Shown: positions 1-10,101, numbered from the stretch's first letter. The stretch: 64,000 nt of DNA from Atopobiaceae bacterium (GCA_017941705.1 JAGAVX010000146.1:1-64000), one strand, 5' to 3'. Program-made: numbers and translations. The notes: a model not told the origin generated them from the letters alone.

Positions 1-1139
1 CTTCTGAGGCTGTCGAGATAGCTAGTGTCGACATAGTTCTTCTTGTAGTACGCGGATATGTCGGCGGCTATGCTGACCGTGTTCTCGTCGTCATGCAGTA
101 TCTCCCTGAGCACCGAGACCACGAGTGCCTCGATATCCTCCTTGCGAACGTTTCTCTTTTGGCACTTGTGCTTGAGCCTGTTTTTGCAGGCATAGTAGTA
201 CTTATCTCCGTGCTTACCCGTGCCATGCACCCCATGCATCGTATTCCCGCACATGCCGCAGTAGAGCTTTCCCGTGAGCCAGTAGCGCGGTGCGTCATCT
301 TTGCCGATGCCGTTGGCTCGCTGGGAACCTTGCCTCTTGTTCAGCGCTAACTGCTCCTGGGCCTTGTCGAACGTTTCCCGCTCGACGATAGGAGGCATTC
401 CGTCAGGTATGGTGATGTCGGAATAGCGGTAGACACCGATGTAGCGGTCGTTCTGGAGGATGTGACGGAGGCCGTTGATCGTGAATGGACCGCCCTTCAA
501 GGTACGGAGCCCCTGGTCGTTCAGATCCTTGGCAATCTCCGCCATGGCCTTGCCCTCGGCATACATGGCGAAGATACGTCGAACGATGGGGGCCGTGTCC
601 GGATCTATCTCATAGTAGCCGTCATCGGACTTACGGTACCCGAGCAGATTATGGCCGTTGAACCTCGCCCGGCTTGCGTTGTATAGCATGCCCCGGGTGG
701 TGTTCACGCTGAGCTGCGAGGAGTAGAACTCAGCGAGGGAGTCGAAGATCCCCTCAATGAGCCTGCCCTCGGGCGTGTCGTCCGGAGTCGTCTCGGCGAC
801 GTACTCGATGTCACACCCTGCGTCTCGAATCATCTTCTTGGCGAATGAAGCTAGGGCTTGATCTCGGGCGAGGCGGTCGGTCTTCCATAGGATGAGGGTG
901 GAGGGCTTGATGTCCCCCACCTCGGAGAGCATGAGCTGGAAGCCGGGGCGGTCGGCTCTTCTACCAGAAATGCCCGCATCCTCGTACTCCTGCACGATGG
1001 TGAAGCCGCGCGCCTCAGCATATTTATGCGCCGACTCCCTCTGCTGCTCAATCGATGCCTCGTTCTGGGCGGCACTTGAATACCTGTAGTATGCGATTGC
1101 AAGGTTGTTGTCATTGCGTACGAACTTCTTAGCTGACAT
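1..1139 (-). CDS. Large serine recombinase (resolvase/integrase), partial at left edge
   Basis: Reading from an ATG at 1139 toward the left edge, the frame stays open for about 379 codons and runs off the window. The N terminus carries the serine-recombinase catalytic motif YYRYSS (residues 17-22), followed by a typical resolvase fold (EYEDAGISGRRADRPGF, then LILWKTDRLAR). The middle matches the recombinase domain (RFNGHNLLGYRKSDDG, NDRYIGVYRY). Near the edge lies a zinc-ribbon motif, LYCGMCGNTMHG followed by YYYACKNRLKHKC. Such proteins integrate or excise phages and conjugative elements by strand exchange through a covalent serine intermediate. Its C terminus, partner genes and att site would lie to the left. 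A REP-like hairpin sits directly upstream of the start. The family call is firm; which mobile element it serves is unknown. Confidence 0.93.
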   Translation of the reverse strand, partial: MSAKKFVRNDNNLAIAYYRYSSAAQNEASIEQQRESAHKYAEARGFTIVQEYEDAGISGRRADRPGFQLMLSEVGDIKPSTLILWKTDRLARDQALASFAKKMIRDAGCDIEYVAETTPDDTPEGRLIEGIFDSLAEFYSSQLSVNTTRGMLYNASRARFNGHNLLGYRKSDDGYYEIDPDTAPIVRRIFAMYAEGKAMAEIAKDLNDQGLRTLKGGPFTINGLRHILQNDRYIGVYRYSDITIPDGMPPIVERETFDKAQEQLALNKRQGSQRANGIGKDDAPRYWLTGKLYCGMCGNTMHGVHGTGKHGDKYYYACKNRLKHKCQKRNVRKEDIEALVVSVLREILHDDENTVSIAADISAYYKKNYVDTSYLDSLR

Positions 1140-1141
1140 GA

Positions 1142-1199
1142 GACTAGGGGACACGCCCCCTTTGCTCCTGTGGGCAAAAAGGGCGTGTCCCCTAGTTTC
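1142..1199. repeat. Long REP-like palindrome, GGGGACACGCC family, copy 1
   Basis: Two 16-base arms, ACTAGGGGACACGCCC (1143-1158) and its exact reverse complement (1181-1196), enclose a short spacer. The same core recurs at 3151, 39488 and 51408. It lies 5 prime of the recombinase start. Folding into a hairpin is certain from the sequence; function is unknown. Confidence 0.85.
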
Positions 1200-1253
1200 A
1201 AGGCAGCTGTCGGATTATGTCCTCAAACGGGGAATGGAGGCTTTCCGTCTGTC

Positions 1254-1289
1254 GGAAACGTTTCCAACCACAGACAAAAGTGCTATAAA
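1254..1289 (+). promoter_or_regulatory. LacI-type operator and promoter of the glucosidase gene
   Basis: The perfect palindrome GGAAACGTTTCC (1254-1265), with the central CG of LacI-family operators, sits over the expected -35 region. A -10-like TATAAA follows at 1284-1289, within GTGCTATAA, a string also found in the second operator region near 3402. The leader from there to the glucosidase ATG is about 170 bases. Repression by the LacI-type protein encoded at 3475 is inferred from the shared operator sequence. Confidence 0.7.
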
Positions 1290-1466
1290 GGAGTCGATGG
1301 CGCAGCTGTGTTTCCGTAGGACAACGCAGATCTCTCCCTGGACCATACCCATGAACGTATCCGTAGCCCGTCCTTTCGACGCAGGTTTATCCATGGCCCT
1401 ATCTCGCAATGACGTGTGAGGCATGGGCCTCGACTCAGACACAATGAGAGATTGAAGGCGTTCAGT

Positions 1467-3134
1467 ATGACCAAGAAACAAGACCTTGCCTGGTGGCAGA
1501 AGACCATCGCCTACGAAATCTACCCCAAGAGCTTCTATGACACGGCGGCCCAGGGGACAGGCACCATCGCCGGCATCACGGCCAAGCTCGACTACCTGGC
1601 CTCGCTGGGAGTCGGTGCCATCTGGATCACCCCCTGCTACAAGAGCCCCATGGTCGACAACGGCTACGACGTGGAGGACTATCGCCAGATCGACCCCTCC
1701 TTCGGCACCATGGCAGACATGGACGAGCTGATTGCCAAGGGCAACGAGAAGGGCGTGCGTGTGGTGATGGACCTTGTGTTCAACCACACCTCCGAGCAGT
1801 GCGCCTGGTTCAAGGAGTCGCGCAAGAGCCGCGACAACGCCTATGCCGACTGGTACATCTGGCGCGACGCGCGTCCCGACGGCAGCGCCCCCACCAACTG
1901 GCGCTCCATCTTCGGCGGCAGCGCCTGGGCGTGGTGCGAGGAGCGCCAGCAGTACTACCTGCACACCTTCGCGCCCCAGCAGCCCGACCTCAACTGGGAG
2001 AACCCCGATGTCCGCCGTGCGCTCATCGACACCGCCAACTTCTGGGCCGACAAAGGCGTAGGCGGATTCCGCATCGACGCGATCACCTACATCAAGAAGC
2101 CCGCCGAGTTCGCGGACGGCCCGGCCGACGGCGAGGACGGCATGTATGCCGTGCATGCCGCCACGGCCAACACCCCCGGCATCCTCGACTTCCTGCACGA
2201 GTTCAAGGCGGGCGTGCGCGACGGCCGCGACATCTTCCTCGTGGGCGAGGCCAACGGCGTCGGCGCCGATGAGCTGGGAGACTGGGTCGGCGAGCGCGGC
2301 GTCTTCGACATGCTCTTCGAGTTCAGCCACACCAAGGCCGTGTCGTGCGAGGACGAGGTCTGGTGCCGCCCGATCGAGTGGAAGCTCACCGACCTCAAGC
2401 GCGTGCTCGCCGAGAGCCAGGCGAACACCGCAGACAACGGCTGGTACCCCGTCTTCTTCGAGAACCACGACCAGCCGCGCTCGACGGTCAACTTCTTCCG
2501 CTGCGAGGGGAGTATCTCCGACAAGGCCAAGGCCCTGGGCACCGTCCTGCTCACCCTGCGCGGAACCCCCTTCGTCATGCAGGGCGAGGAGCTCGGCTAC
2601 GCCAACCGCGTGTGGAAGTCCCTCGATGAGTTCGACGACCTGCAGACGCGCTCGCAGTACGAGTTCGCGCTGAGCGAGGGCCGCACCGAGGCCGAGGCGC
2701 TTGCTGGATGCAACCGCTTCAGCCGCGACAATGCCCGCACGCCCATGCAGTGGGACGCGAGCGCCAACGCCGGGTTCTCCGCGGCTACGCCCTGGCTCCC
2801 CGTGCACGACGACTACACTCAGGTGAACGTGGAGGCGGAGTCCGCCGACCCCGACTCCCCGCTCTCGTGGTACCGCAAGCTGGCGGCGCTGCGTGCGGAG
2901 CGCGACGAGCTCGTCGCCGGGAGCTTCGAGGAGCTTTTGGCCGACGACGAGCAGGTCTACGCCTACCGCCGCCAGGGGGAGGGGAGCGCGGCCGTGGTGC
3001 TGGCCAACCTCTCGGGCGAGGAGGCGTCGTACGACGCGGCGCTGGTCGCCGACATGAAGCTGCTTGCGGGCACGCACGGCAGCACGGAGCCGGGCACGCT
3101 GCGCCCGCTCGAGGCCGTGGTGTTCGGCGACTAA
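1467..3134 (+). CDS. malL: GH13 alpha-glucosidase (oligo-1,6-glucosidase type)
   Basis: A 555-residue cytoplasmic glycoside hydrolase of family 13, the usual length for oligo-1,6-glucosidases and sucrose isomerase relatives. It opens with WWQKTIAYEIYPKSF. It shows the conserved regions DLVFNHTS, GGFRIDAI (nucleophile Asp204), VGEANG (acid/base Glu261) and FENHDQPR (transition-state Asp335). It should hydrolyse isomaltose-like or other short alpha-glucosides to glucose. I chose ATG 1467, with GAAGG upstream, because homologues begin at this point; an ATG 51 bases earlier adds unrelated residues. The gene is preceded by a LacI-type operator and followed by a regulator and an ABC sugar importer, so its substrate is probably the sugar that importer carries. 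The exact sugar cannot be read from the sequence. Confidence 0.93.
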   Translation: MTKKQDLAWWQKTIAYEIYPKSFYDTAAQGTGTIAGITAKLDYLASLGVGAIWITPCYKSPMVDNGYDVEDYRQIDPSFGTMADMDELIAKGNEKGVRVVMDLVFNHTSEQCAWFKESRKSRDNAYADWYIWRDARPDGSAPTNWRSIFGGSAWAWCEERQQYYLHTFAPQQPDLNWENPDVRRALIDTANFWADKGVGGFRIDAITYIKKPAEFADGPADGEDGMYAVHAATANTPGILDFLHEFKAGVRDGRDIFLVGEANGVGADELGDWVGERGVFDMLFEFSHTKAVSCEDEVWCRPIEWKLTDLKRVLAESQANTADNGWYPVFFENHDQPRSTVNFFRCEGSISDKAKALGTVLLTLRGTPFVMQGEELGYANRVWKSLDEFDDLQTRSQYEFALSEGRTEAEALAGCNRFSRDNARTPMQWDASANAGFSAATPWLPVHDDYTQVNVEAESADPDSPLSWYRKLAALRAERDELVAGSFEELLADDEQVYAYRRQGEGSAAVVLANLSGEEASYDAALVADMKLLAGTHGSTEPGTLRPLEAVVFGD

Positions 3135-3150
3135 AGGCAGGCATACACTA

Positions 3151-3214
3151 GGGAAACTAGGGGACACGCCCTTTTTGCCCAGCTGGGAAACTAGGGCGTG
3201 TCCCCTAGTTTCCC
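3151..3214. repeat. Long REP-like palindrome, GGGGACACGCC family, copy 2
   Basis: Arms of about 20 bases (GGGAAACTAGGGGACACGCC from 3151, mirrored at 3194-3214) flank a loop containing a T run. It lies 16 bases after the glucosidase stop, where it could also act as a transcription terminator or protect the mRNA 3 prime end. The arms share their core with copies at 1142, 39488 and 51408. Confidence 0.85.
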
Positions 3215-3354
3215 CGCATGTGTCGGCTGGGCAAAAAGGTATGCCCCCAGCGCACGCTACCTTCCCTATCTGTGTCAGATGCCGGGACATGTTCCACCCG
3301 ACGGGCGAGCCCACTGCCGTTCGCTCGGGAAAAGGCCTCGCTCGCCGACGCATT

Positions 3355-3440
3355 TCTGGAAACGTTTCCAGATTGTCAGTGCCAACTCCCGTGGCAGGTG
3401 CTATAACGGTGTTGGAAACGTTACCAGAAACGTTTCCAAC
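3355..3440 (+). promoter_or_regulatory. Triple LacI-type operator region before the regulator and transporter genes
   Basis: Three operator-like palindromes occur in 86 bases: TCTGGAAACGTTTCCAGA (3355-3372, perfect), GGAAACGTTACC (3414-3425, one mismatch) and AGAAACGTTTCC (3426-3437). A -10-like TATAAC lies at 3402-3407, so the last two sit at the expected transcription start. The arrangement suggests autoregulation of the LacI gene and control of the importer. No good -35 hexamer at 17 bases was seen. Confidence 0.75.
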
Positions 3441-3474
3441 GAGGGAAACCAAATGAGCTGCGAGGGGAGGATGC

Positions 3475-4491
3475 ATGACCATCAAGGATGTTGCCGCCTA
3501 CTGCGGCGTTGCGGTGAGCACAGTGTCTCGAGTGCTCAACAACCATCCCGACGTGAGCCCCGAGACGCGTGCCCGCGTGCTTGAGGCGGTGGACAAGCTG
3601 CACTACATCCCCAACAACAGCGCGCGTGATCTTGTCTTGGCGCCTGCGGACACCATCGGACTGGTCGTTCGTGGCGCAGAGAACCCCTTCTATACCCCCA
3701 TCATTCGCACCATCGAAGAGCGGTGCGAGGAGGCAGGCTACACCATGGTCCTGCACCAGATACCCGTGGGGGCAGACGAGATTTCCGCTGGCGCGACCCT
3801 CGTGCGCTCGAAGCGCCTGAAGGGCCTCATCTTCCTTGGTGGCCGCTTCGACTACAGCCGTGCCGAGGGAGACGCCATCGGCATCCCCTTCGCGTGCTGC
3901 ACCAACACCAACCAGTTCGGAGACCTTGACAAGGGCGTCTACTCGTCTGTCTCCATCGATGACTATGCCGAGGGCTACAAGGCAACCAAGCTGCTCATAG
4001 ACCACGGGCATACCAAGATTGCGGTACTGTTGGACAGCGTGCGCGACCATTCGATCAGCGAGCTGCGCTATGCCGGTTACCGTCAGGCGCTTGTCGATGC
4101 GGGCATACCCCTTGACGAGGGCCTCGTGCTCGAGACCGTGGACTTCACCATGAGTGCCGCCTACGCGCGCACCTTGGCTGCGCTCGAGGCGCGTCCCGAT
4201 ATCACCGCCATCTTTGCCGTAGCGGATTCCATGGCCATTGCCGCCATGAAGGCCTTGCATAACGTGGGGTTCAGTGTGCCTGGGGCGTGCTCGGTCGTCG
4301 CCATCGACGGCATCGAGATCTCGCAGTACACGATACCCACGCTCACCACGCTGGTACAACCGCAGGAGACATTGGGAGAGGAGGCATTCAAGACCCTGTT
4401 GGATGTCATCGAAGGCACGGCGCCCAACCGGCATGTGCGGTTGGAGACAAGCCTCAGGGAAGGAGAGACCCTGGGGAAGGCGAGGAGCTAG
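3475..4491 (+). CDS. LacI/GalR-family transcriptional regulator of the alpha-glucoside locus
   Basis: A 338-residue regulator of standard LacI length. The N terminus is a helix-turn-helix plus hinge (MTIKDVAAYCGVAVSTVSRV, then NNHPDVSPETRARV and YIPNNSARDL). The rest is a periplasmic-binding-protein-like sensor domain (IGLVVRGAENPFYTPII to the end). GAGGGGAGG six bases upstream fixes the start. It sits between the glucosidase and the ABC importer, next to repeated GGAAACGTTTCC operators, so it most likely represses both until the imported sugar or a derivative binds. The inducer is not identifiable. Confidence 0.92.
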   Translation: MTIKDVAAYCGVAVSTVSRVLNNHPDVSPETRARVLEAVDKLHYIPNNSARDLVLAPADTIGLVVRGAENPFYTPIIRTIEERCEEAGYTMVLHQIPVGADEISAGATLVRSKRLKGLIFLGGRFDYSRAEGDAIGIPFACCTNTNQFGDLDKGVYSSVSIDDYAEGYKATKLLIDHGHTKIAVLLDSVRDHSISELRYAGYRQALVDAGIPLDEGLVLETVDFTMSAAYARTLAALEARPDITAIFAVADSMAIAAMKALHNVGFSVPGACSVVAIDGIEISQYTIPTLTTLVQPQETLGEEAFKTLLDVIEGTAPNRHVRLETSLREGETLGKARS

Positions 4492-4601
4492 GTCAAGTGT
4501 CCGAAAAGGGGCGCATACGAGGCTGCTGCAACAGCCCCGGACGTGCCAAGACAGCCACAAGTAAGTTCATGTGTTGGGCAACACAGGATAGGAGAACTCT
4601 C

Positions 4602-5915
4602 ATGGCAAGCAACAATATTACCCGTCGTTCGTTCCTTGGTGCGGCCGGAATCGCGGCCTCCACTCTTGCAGCATGCGGTGGCGCAGGTGGCGCAGGCGAG
4701 GGTGGCGGTAACGCCGCTGCCGGCAAGGTGTACTGGCTCAACTTCAAGCCCGAGCTCGACGAGACCCTCCAGACCATCAAGGACATGTACAAGGAGGCCA
4801 AGGGCATCGAGCCCAAGATTGTGACCGCTGCGTCGGGAACCTATAATCAGACCCTTACCTCTGAGATGGACAAGACCGACGCGCCGACCATGTTCGTTAT
4901 CGGCAATGCCGCCGGCGTCAAGGAGTGGGGCGACTTCGCACTGGACCTCAAGGGCACGGCCATCGAGTCGGAGCTCAACACCGATGCCTACAACCTGTAT
5001 GACGAGAGCGGTAAGCTCGTCTCCATGGGCTACTGCTACGAGTGCTACGGCATCGTCGCCAACGCCGACCTCATCGCAAAGGCCGGCCACGACGTCGCCG
5101 ACATCAAGGACTTCGCAAGCCTCGAGGCCGTGGCTACCGACATTCACAGCCGCGCCGGCGAGCTGGGCTTTGATGCCTTTGTTGCCACCGACATGGACGA
5201 CTCGTCCAGCTGGCGCGTGACCGGACACCTTGCCAACCTCGACTACTTCTACGAGGAGCGCGATGACGGCGGTTGGGACGAGTGCCCCGCTACCATCAAG
5301 GGCACCTATGTCGAGAACTACAAGAAGCTGTACGACCTGGCCATCAACAACTCCACGGTGGAGCCCAAGACGCTGGCCACTGGTGGCCATGACCCCGCGC
5401 AGCAGTTCAAGGATGGCAAGGCCTGCTTCTTCTTCACGGGCTCCTGGGACTACGCCGACCTCGCGGCAGCTCAACCGAACATCCATATGCTCCCGTACTA
5501 TTGCGGCGTAGACGGCGAGGAGAAGGCCGGCCTGAACTGTGGCACCGAGAACTGCTGGGCCGTGAACGCCAACGCCTCCGAGGCCGATCAGCAGGCCACC
5601 ATCGACTTCATGGTCTGGCTGGTGACCGACCCCGACGCGTCCGCGCTGCTCGTCGAGCAGCTGGGCATCATGCCCTACAACAACGCCGCCGAGTCCACCA
5701 ACGGTTTCCTCAACGACGCCGCCGACTACACCTCCAACGGCTGCTACGTGATGGACTGGGCCACCAACTACCAGCCCAACGTGGACGATTACCGTGCTGC
5801 CCTCGTGAGCGCCCTTAACGCCTACAACGCCAATCCTTCTGACAAGACCTGGGCAGACGTCCGGACCGCTTTCGTCGATGGCTGGGCCACCCAGTACAAG
5901 AAGGCCAACGCCTAA
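4602..5915 (+). CDS. ABC sugar importer, solute-binding lipoprotein
   Basis: A 437-residue extracellular solute-binding protein of the MalE/UgpB type. It has a Tat-like twin-arginine signal (TRRSFLG) merging into a lipobox, LAAC, with the lipid-bearing Cys25, so it should be exported and tethered to the outer face of the membrane. The central sequence shows family features such as FKDGKACFFFTGSWD and the late region FMVWLVTDPDASALL. ATG 4602 follows a GGATAGGAG ribosome site; a longer upstream frame reads through the end of the regulator gene and was discarded. A small palindrome (TGTGTTG-GG-CAACACA, 4570-4585) lies just upstream. It leads the operon of two permeases and an ATPase. The ligand is probably an alpha-glucoside, judging from the adjacent glucosidase. 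Confidence 0.93.
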   Translation: MASNNITRRSFLGAAGIAASTLAACGGAGGAGEGGGNAAAGKVYWLNFKPELDETLQTIKDMYKEAKGIEPKIVTAASGTYNQTLTSEMDKTDAPTMFVIGNAAGVKEWGDFALDLKGTAIESELNTDAYNLYDESGKLVSMGYCYECYGIVANADLIAKAGHDVADIKDFASLEAVATDIHSRAGELGFDAFVATDMDDSSSWRVTGHLANLDYFYEERDDGGWDECPATIKGTYVENYKKLYDLAINNSTVEPKTLATGGHDPAQQFKDGKACFFFTGSWDYADLAAAQPNIHMLPYYCGVDGEEKAGLNCGTENCWAVNANASEADQQATIDFMVWLVTDPDASALLVEQLGIMPYNNAAESTNGFLNDAADYTSNGCYVMDWATNYQPNVDDYRAALVSALNAYNANPSDKTWADVRTAFVDGWATQYKKANA

Positions 5916-6089
5916 GGTCGTGCCTTCGCATCCTCGGGCCGGGGTTGCATGAGACCACCCCGGCCCAGATCGGTTCGCATACACACGTGGCTAGGCTCCC
6001 GCGCATGGTACGCCATGGCGGGGGCTCGACCACATGCGTCCTTGCGTCCCTATGGCACCGGAACATTCCCACAGAAAGGAGGAACGGGC

Positions 6090-6992
6090 ATGAGCAAGAA
6101 GATCGGCCGAGGCAACTCGCAGACGCAGGCCACCAGACGTTGGGCGTGGCTCTTTTTGGGACCGGTGGTGGCTGCCTTCACGATCGGGTTCGTCTGGCCT
6201 TTCATCCAGGGTATCTACCTTTCGTTCTGCAAGTTCCGCATCACCTCTGACGCCACCTTCGTCGGAATCTCCAACTACCAGGCGGCACTGGCCGACCCAA
6301 GCTTCCAGCACTCGTTCTGGTACACCGCAGCCACCGCCGTGGTGAGCCTCGTGCTCATCAACGTCTTTGCCTTTGCGGTGGCCTATGCCCTCACGCAGGG
6401 TATCCGCGGGTCCAACCTGTACCGCACGGTCTTCTTCATGCCCAACCTCATCGGTGGCATTGTGCTGGGCTACATCTGGTCGATGATCTTTGATGGCATT
6501 CTCTCGCACTATGACACCTCAATCCTGCTGGAGACCAAGTACGGCTTCTGGGGACTGATCATCCTGATGTGCTGGCAGCAGATCGGCTATATGATGATCA
6601 TCTACATCGCCGGACTCCAGGCGGTGCCCGAGGACATGATCGAGGCGGCCAAGATCGACGGGGCCACCAAGTGGCAGACACTCTTCAGGGTGATCATTCC
6701 CAATGTCATGCCTTCGATTACCATCTGCACCTTCCTGTCGCTCACCAACGGCTTCAAGCTGTTCGATCAGAACCTGGCGCTGACGGGAGGCCTGCCCTAT
6801 CTCATCCAGCCGGACGGGTCCACCATCAACACGACCGAGATGCTGGCCCTCAACATCTACAACACCTTCTACAACTCGAGCACCGCGGCGCGTGGCACCG
6901 CCCAGGCCAAGGCCGTGATCTTCTTTGTCCTGGTTGCGGGGTTGGGCCTGGCGCAGCTCGCCTACACGCGCAAGAGGGAGGTGCAGCAGTAA
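6090..6992 (+). CDS. ABC sugar importer permease, MalF/UgpA type
   Basis: A 300-residue inner-membrane permease with about six hydrophobic segments, beginning with RRWAWLFLGPVVAAF. The cytoplasmic EAA loop that contacts the ATPase is seen as EAAKIDGATKWQTLFRVIIP. AAAGGAGG seven bases before ATG 6090 settles the start. A frame open from 5949 has no such site. Its stop codon shares one base with the next start, so the two permeases are translationally coupled. Together they form the channel of the importer whose binding protein lies 174 bases upstream. Confidence 0.93.
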   Translation: MSKKIGRGNSQTQATRRWAWLFLGPVVAAFTIGFVWPFIQGIYLSFCKFRITSDATFVGISNYQAALADPSFQHSFWYTAATAVVSLVLINVFAFAVAYALTQGIRGSNLYRTVFFMPNLIGGIVLGYIWSMIFDGILSHYDTSILLETKYGFWGLIILMCWQQIGYMMIIYIAGLQAVPEDMIEAAKIDGATKWQTLFRVIIPNVMPSITICTFLSLTNGFKLFDQNLALTGGLPYLIQPDGSTINTTEMLALNIYNTFYNSSTAARGTAQAKAVIFFVLVAGLGLAQLAYTRKREVQQ

Positions 6993-7852
6993 TGGACAAA
7001 CAGCAGACGTTGGCGGCCGAGCGCCGCAACAAGGCGATCCTGTCAGTTGTGCTTGCGGCCATCTGCATACTGTGGGTGCTGCCCGTGGTGGCCGTGGTCA
7101 TCAATTCGTTCAAGCTCAACACCTTCGTCAAGACGGACACGTTCGCTTTGCCCACCAGCGAGAGCTGGGCGGGGATGGCCAACTTCGTCAAGGGCATGAC
7201 CTTTGGCAACTATCCCTTCAAGAGCTCGGTTCTCTATAGCGTAGTCATCACGGTGCTCTCGACCGGACTCATCTTGGTGTTCTGCTCTATGGCCGCCTGG
7301 TACATCGCTCGCGTGGACTCGCTGTTCTGCAAGGCCCTCTACTTCCTGTGCGTGTTCTCCATGGTGGTGCCCTTCCAAATGGTGATGTTCACGCTCTCCA
7401 AGACCGCTGATGTTCTGAAGCTGAACACGCCCTGGACCATTCCGATCGTGTACCTCGGCTTTGGTGCGGGACTGGCCATCTTCATGTTTGTGGGCTTTGT
7501 CAAGTCCATCCCTCTTGAGATCGAGGAGGCGGCCGCCATCGACGGATGCGGACCCGTGCGCACCTTCTTCAGCGTCGTGCTTCCCATGCTCAAGCCTACC
7601 CTTATCAGCGTGGGCATCCTCGAGATCATGTGGGTGTGGAACGACTACCTGCTGCCGGTGCTCGTGCTTGACATCAACAAGTATCGGACCATCCCCATCC
7701 ACATCCAGTACCTCAAGGGCAGCTATGGCACGGTGGATCTTGGTGCCACGATGGCGCTGATCCTGCTGTCCATCATTCCAGTCATCATCTTCTACCTGGC
7801 GTGCCAGAAACACATCATCAAGGGTGTCGCGGCAGGCGCGGTCAAGGGCTAG
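6992..7852 (+). CDS. ABC sugar importer permease, MalG/UgpE type
   Basis: A 286-residue permease with hydrophobic segments starting at ILSVVLAAICILWVLPVVAV. The EAA loop is present (IEEAAAIDGCGPVRTFFSVV), followed by WVWNDYLLPVLVL, a common sequence in this family. The start overlaps the preceding stop (TAATG). It pairs with the 6090 permease to form the membrane pore and is followed 16 bases later by the ATPase. The carboxyl end (HIIKGVAAGAVKG) is the usual ending for sugar permeases of this group. Confidence 0.93.
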   Translation: MDKQQTLAAERRNKAILSVVLAAICILWVLPVVAVVINSFKLNTFVKTDTFALPTSESWAGMANFVKGMTFGNYPFKSSVLYSVVITVLSTGLILVFCSMAAWYIARVDSLFCKALYFLCVFSMVVPFQMVMFTLSKTADVLKLNTPWTIPIVYLGFGAGLAIFMFVGFVKSIPLEIEEAAAIDGCGPVRTFFSVVLPMLKPTLISVGILEIMWVWNDYLLPVLVLDINKYRTIPIHIQYLKGSYGTVDLGATMALILLSIIPVIIFYLACQKHIIKGVAAGAVKG

Positions 7853-7868
7853 GAAGGACGCAAGAACA

Positions 7869-9080
<1,212 letters not shown>

Positions 9081-9156
9081 GCGTAGCGAGACGATAGGGG
9101 GCCTGCGGCGTAAGTACGTTGAAATGAGGGGGCTGTATCAAGAGTCTCTGGACAGT

Positions 9157-9204
9157 CGGCCCGCAATCACAGAATCCACTGTGGTCGCGGGCCGGCGTTT
9201 TTTC
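9157..9204 (+). terminator. Rho-independent-like terminator, possibly within an IS end
   Basis: GGCCCGC (9158-9164) pairs with GCGGGCC (9187-9193), with an inner CACAG/CTGTG pairing, and T6 follows at 9198-9203. It would stop transcripts of the importer operon. The surrounding GGGGGCTGTATCAAGAG just before it resembles the end of an IS1182-type element, so the hairpin may have arrived with that element. Confidence 0.6.
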
Positions 9205-9224
9205 ACGGAGGGCAAGGGGACGCC

Positions 9225-9689
9225 CTACACCGCCAGGGCGTAGGTCAGCTTGCGTATGTTGTGGCTCATGGCCACCATCCGCATCTCGTGGTCGACCTTC
9301 TCGAGGCCCCTCAGGAGGAACCGCCTGAAGCCCCAGTTGCGCTTGATGTCGCCGAATATGGTCTCGACGTCCACGGACCTCCGCCTCCCGAGCGCCGACC
9401 CTCGCTCGGCGCGCAGCATCTCCGACGCCCTCCTCTTGAACGCGTCGAGGGTGGGGTTCACGCGCAGGACGCGCACGGCGTCGGGGTCCTTGGCCCTGAA
9501 GCACTTCTTCCTGAGCGGACACCCCGGGCAGCCCTCGCCCACGTACGCCCTGGTCACGGACTCGTGGCCCAGCTTGGACCTGGTCCTCCTCTCGCCCGAG
9601 AACGAGAGCGTCCGGCCGCCGGGGCAGGAGTAGGTGTCGGACTCCCCGTCGTATGCCCAGTTGGCGGACGAGGGCCGTTCAAATCGACC
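9225..9689 (-). pseudogene. IS1182-family transposase, C-terminal remnant
   Basis: About 150 codons at the end of a DDE transposase. A cysteine cluster (GCPGCPLRKKCF) is followed by the C-terminal block containing the conserved Glu (VDVETIFGDIKRNWGF, then RRFLLRGLEKV and the ending IRKLTYALAV). The frame can be traced back to about 9675 (NWAYDGESDTYSCPGG) and then meets a stop at 9690-9692, so the N-terminal two thirds, with the first two catalytic Asp residues, are missing. One IS end seems to survive near 9129. The break point abuts the start of a McrB-like fragment on the other strand, suggesting the element inserted into or recombined with that gene. Confidence 0.85.
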
Positions 9690-9946
9690 TCACTGACGTC
9701 TCCACCCACGAGCCGAAAGGTGCGGAGCCCTGGTTCGACGAGGGACGCCTGAGGAGGCTGATCGGGCTCTACAAGGCAGACTTCGGGAGGTTCCGGGGCG
9801 ACGGCGCCCCGAAGGGTGACCAGGAGTCATACAAGTGGGACCGCGTCGCAAACTACCAGGAGAACTGGGACATCGACGCGGACGATTTCTCCAGCCAAGC
9901 GATAGCGGTCCTCAAGCCGGCGGCGCAGGGGATGGGGCAGCTTTCC
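9671..9946 (+). pseudogene. McrB-type restriction protein, N-terminal region, first fragment
   Basis: The plus frame from 9671 encodes a recognisable soluble segment (WFDEGRLRRLIGLYKADF, then ESYKWDRVANYQENWDIDAD and FSSQAIAVLKPAAQGMGQL). From memory this resembles the region that precedes the AAA+ GTPase of McrB-like type IV restriction proteins. It has no convincing start: the transposase remnant abuts it on the left. On the right it stops at a REP-like motif (9945) and the reading then becomes unrelated. The missing continuation appears 2.9 kb away at 12832 on the same strand and in matching order. Alternative: a stand-alone uncharacterised protein of the same fold. Confidence 0.65.
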
Positions 9947-9975
9947 GAACAACGGTGCCTGTCCCAGTTGTATGG
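9945..9975. repeat. REP-like short palindrome at the left junction of the interrupted gene
   Basis: CCGAACAACGGTGCCTGTCC followed by CAGTTGTATGG. It matches the copy at 12801-12831 in all but a few bases of its right arm (TTGTATGG here, TTGTTCGG there). It marks the point where the McrB-like reading frame is lost. Confidence 0.75.
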
Positions 9976-10101
9976 GTGCGAAAGCGGGGCGCCGTGGGAC
10001 CTGAAGTACTGGATTATCCATGCCGGCGCCGCCTGGCCGTAGCCCTTGCACTGCTCGTGCTGGTCGATTGCTGCCCTCTGTCTCCGTTGTTAGAAACCCT
10101 G

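Noticed and set aside
1297-1419. A possible 40-residue leader peptide before the glucosidase, with AAAGGAG in front
   Set aside because: The predicted -10 (1284-1289) overlaps the ribosome site, so a transcript would start at or after its ATG; no conserved features.
1215-3485. A 756-codon open frame antisense to the glucosidase
   Set aside because: It mirrors a gene with full GH13 motifs, has a biased Val/Gly/Ala composition typical of GC-rich shadow frames, and no ribosome site.
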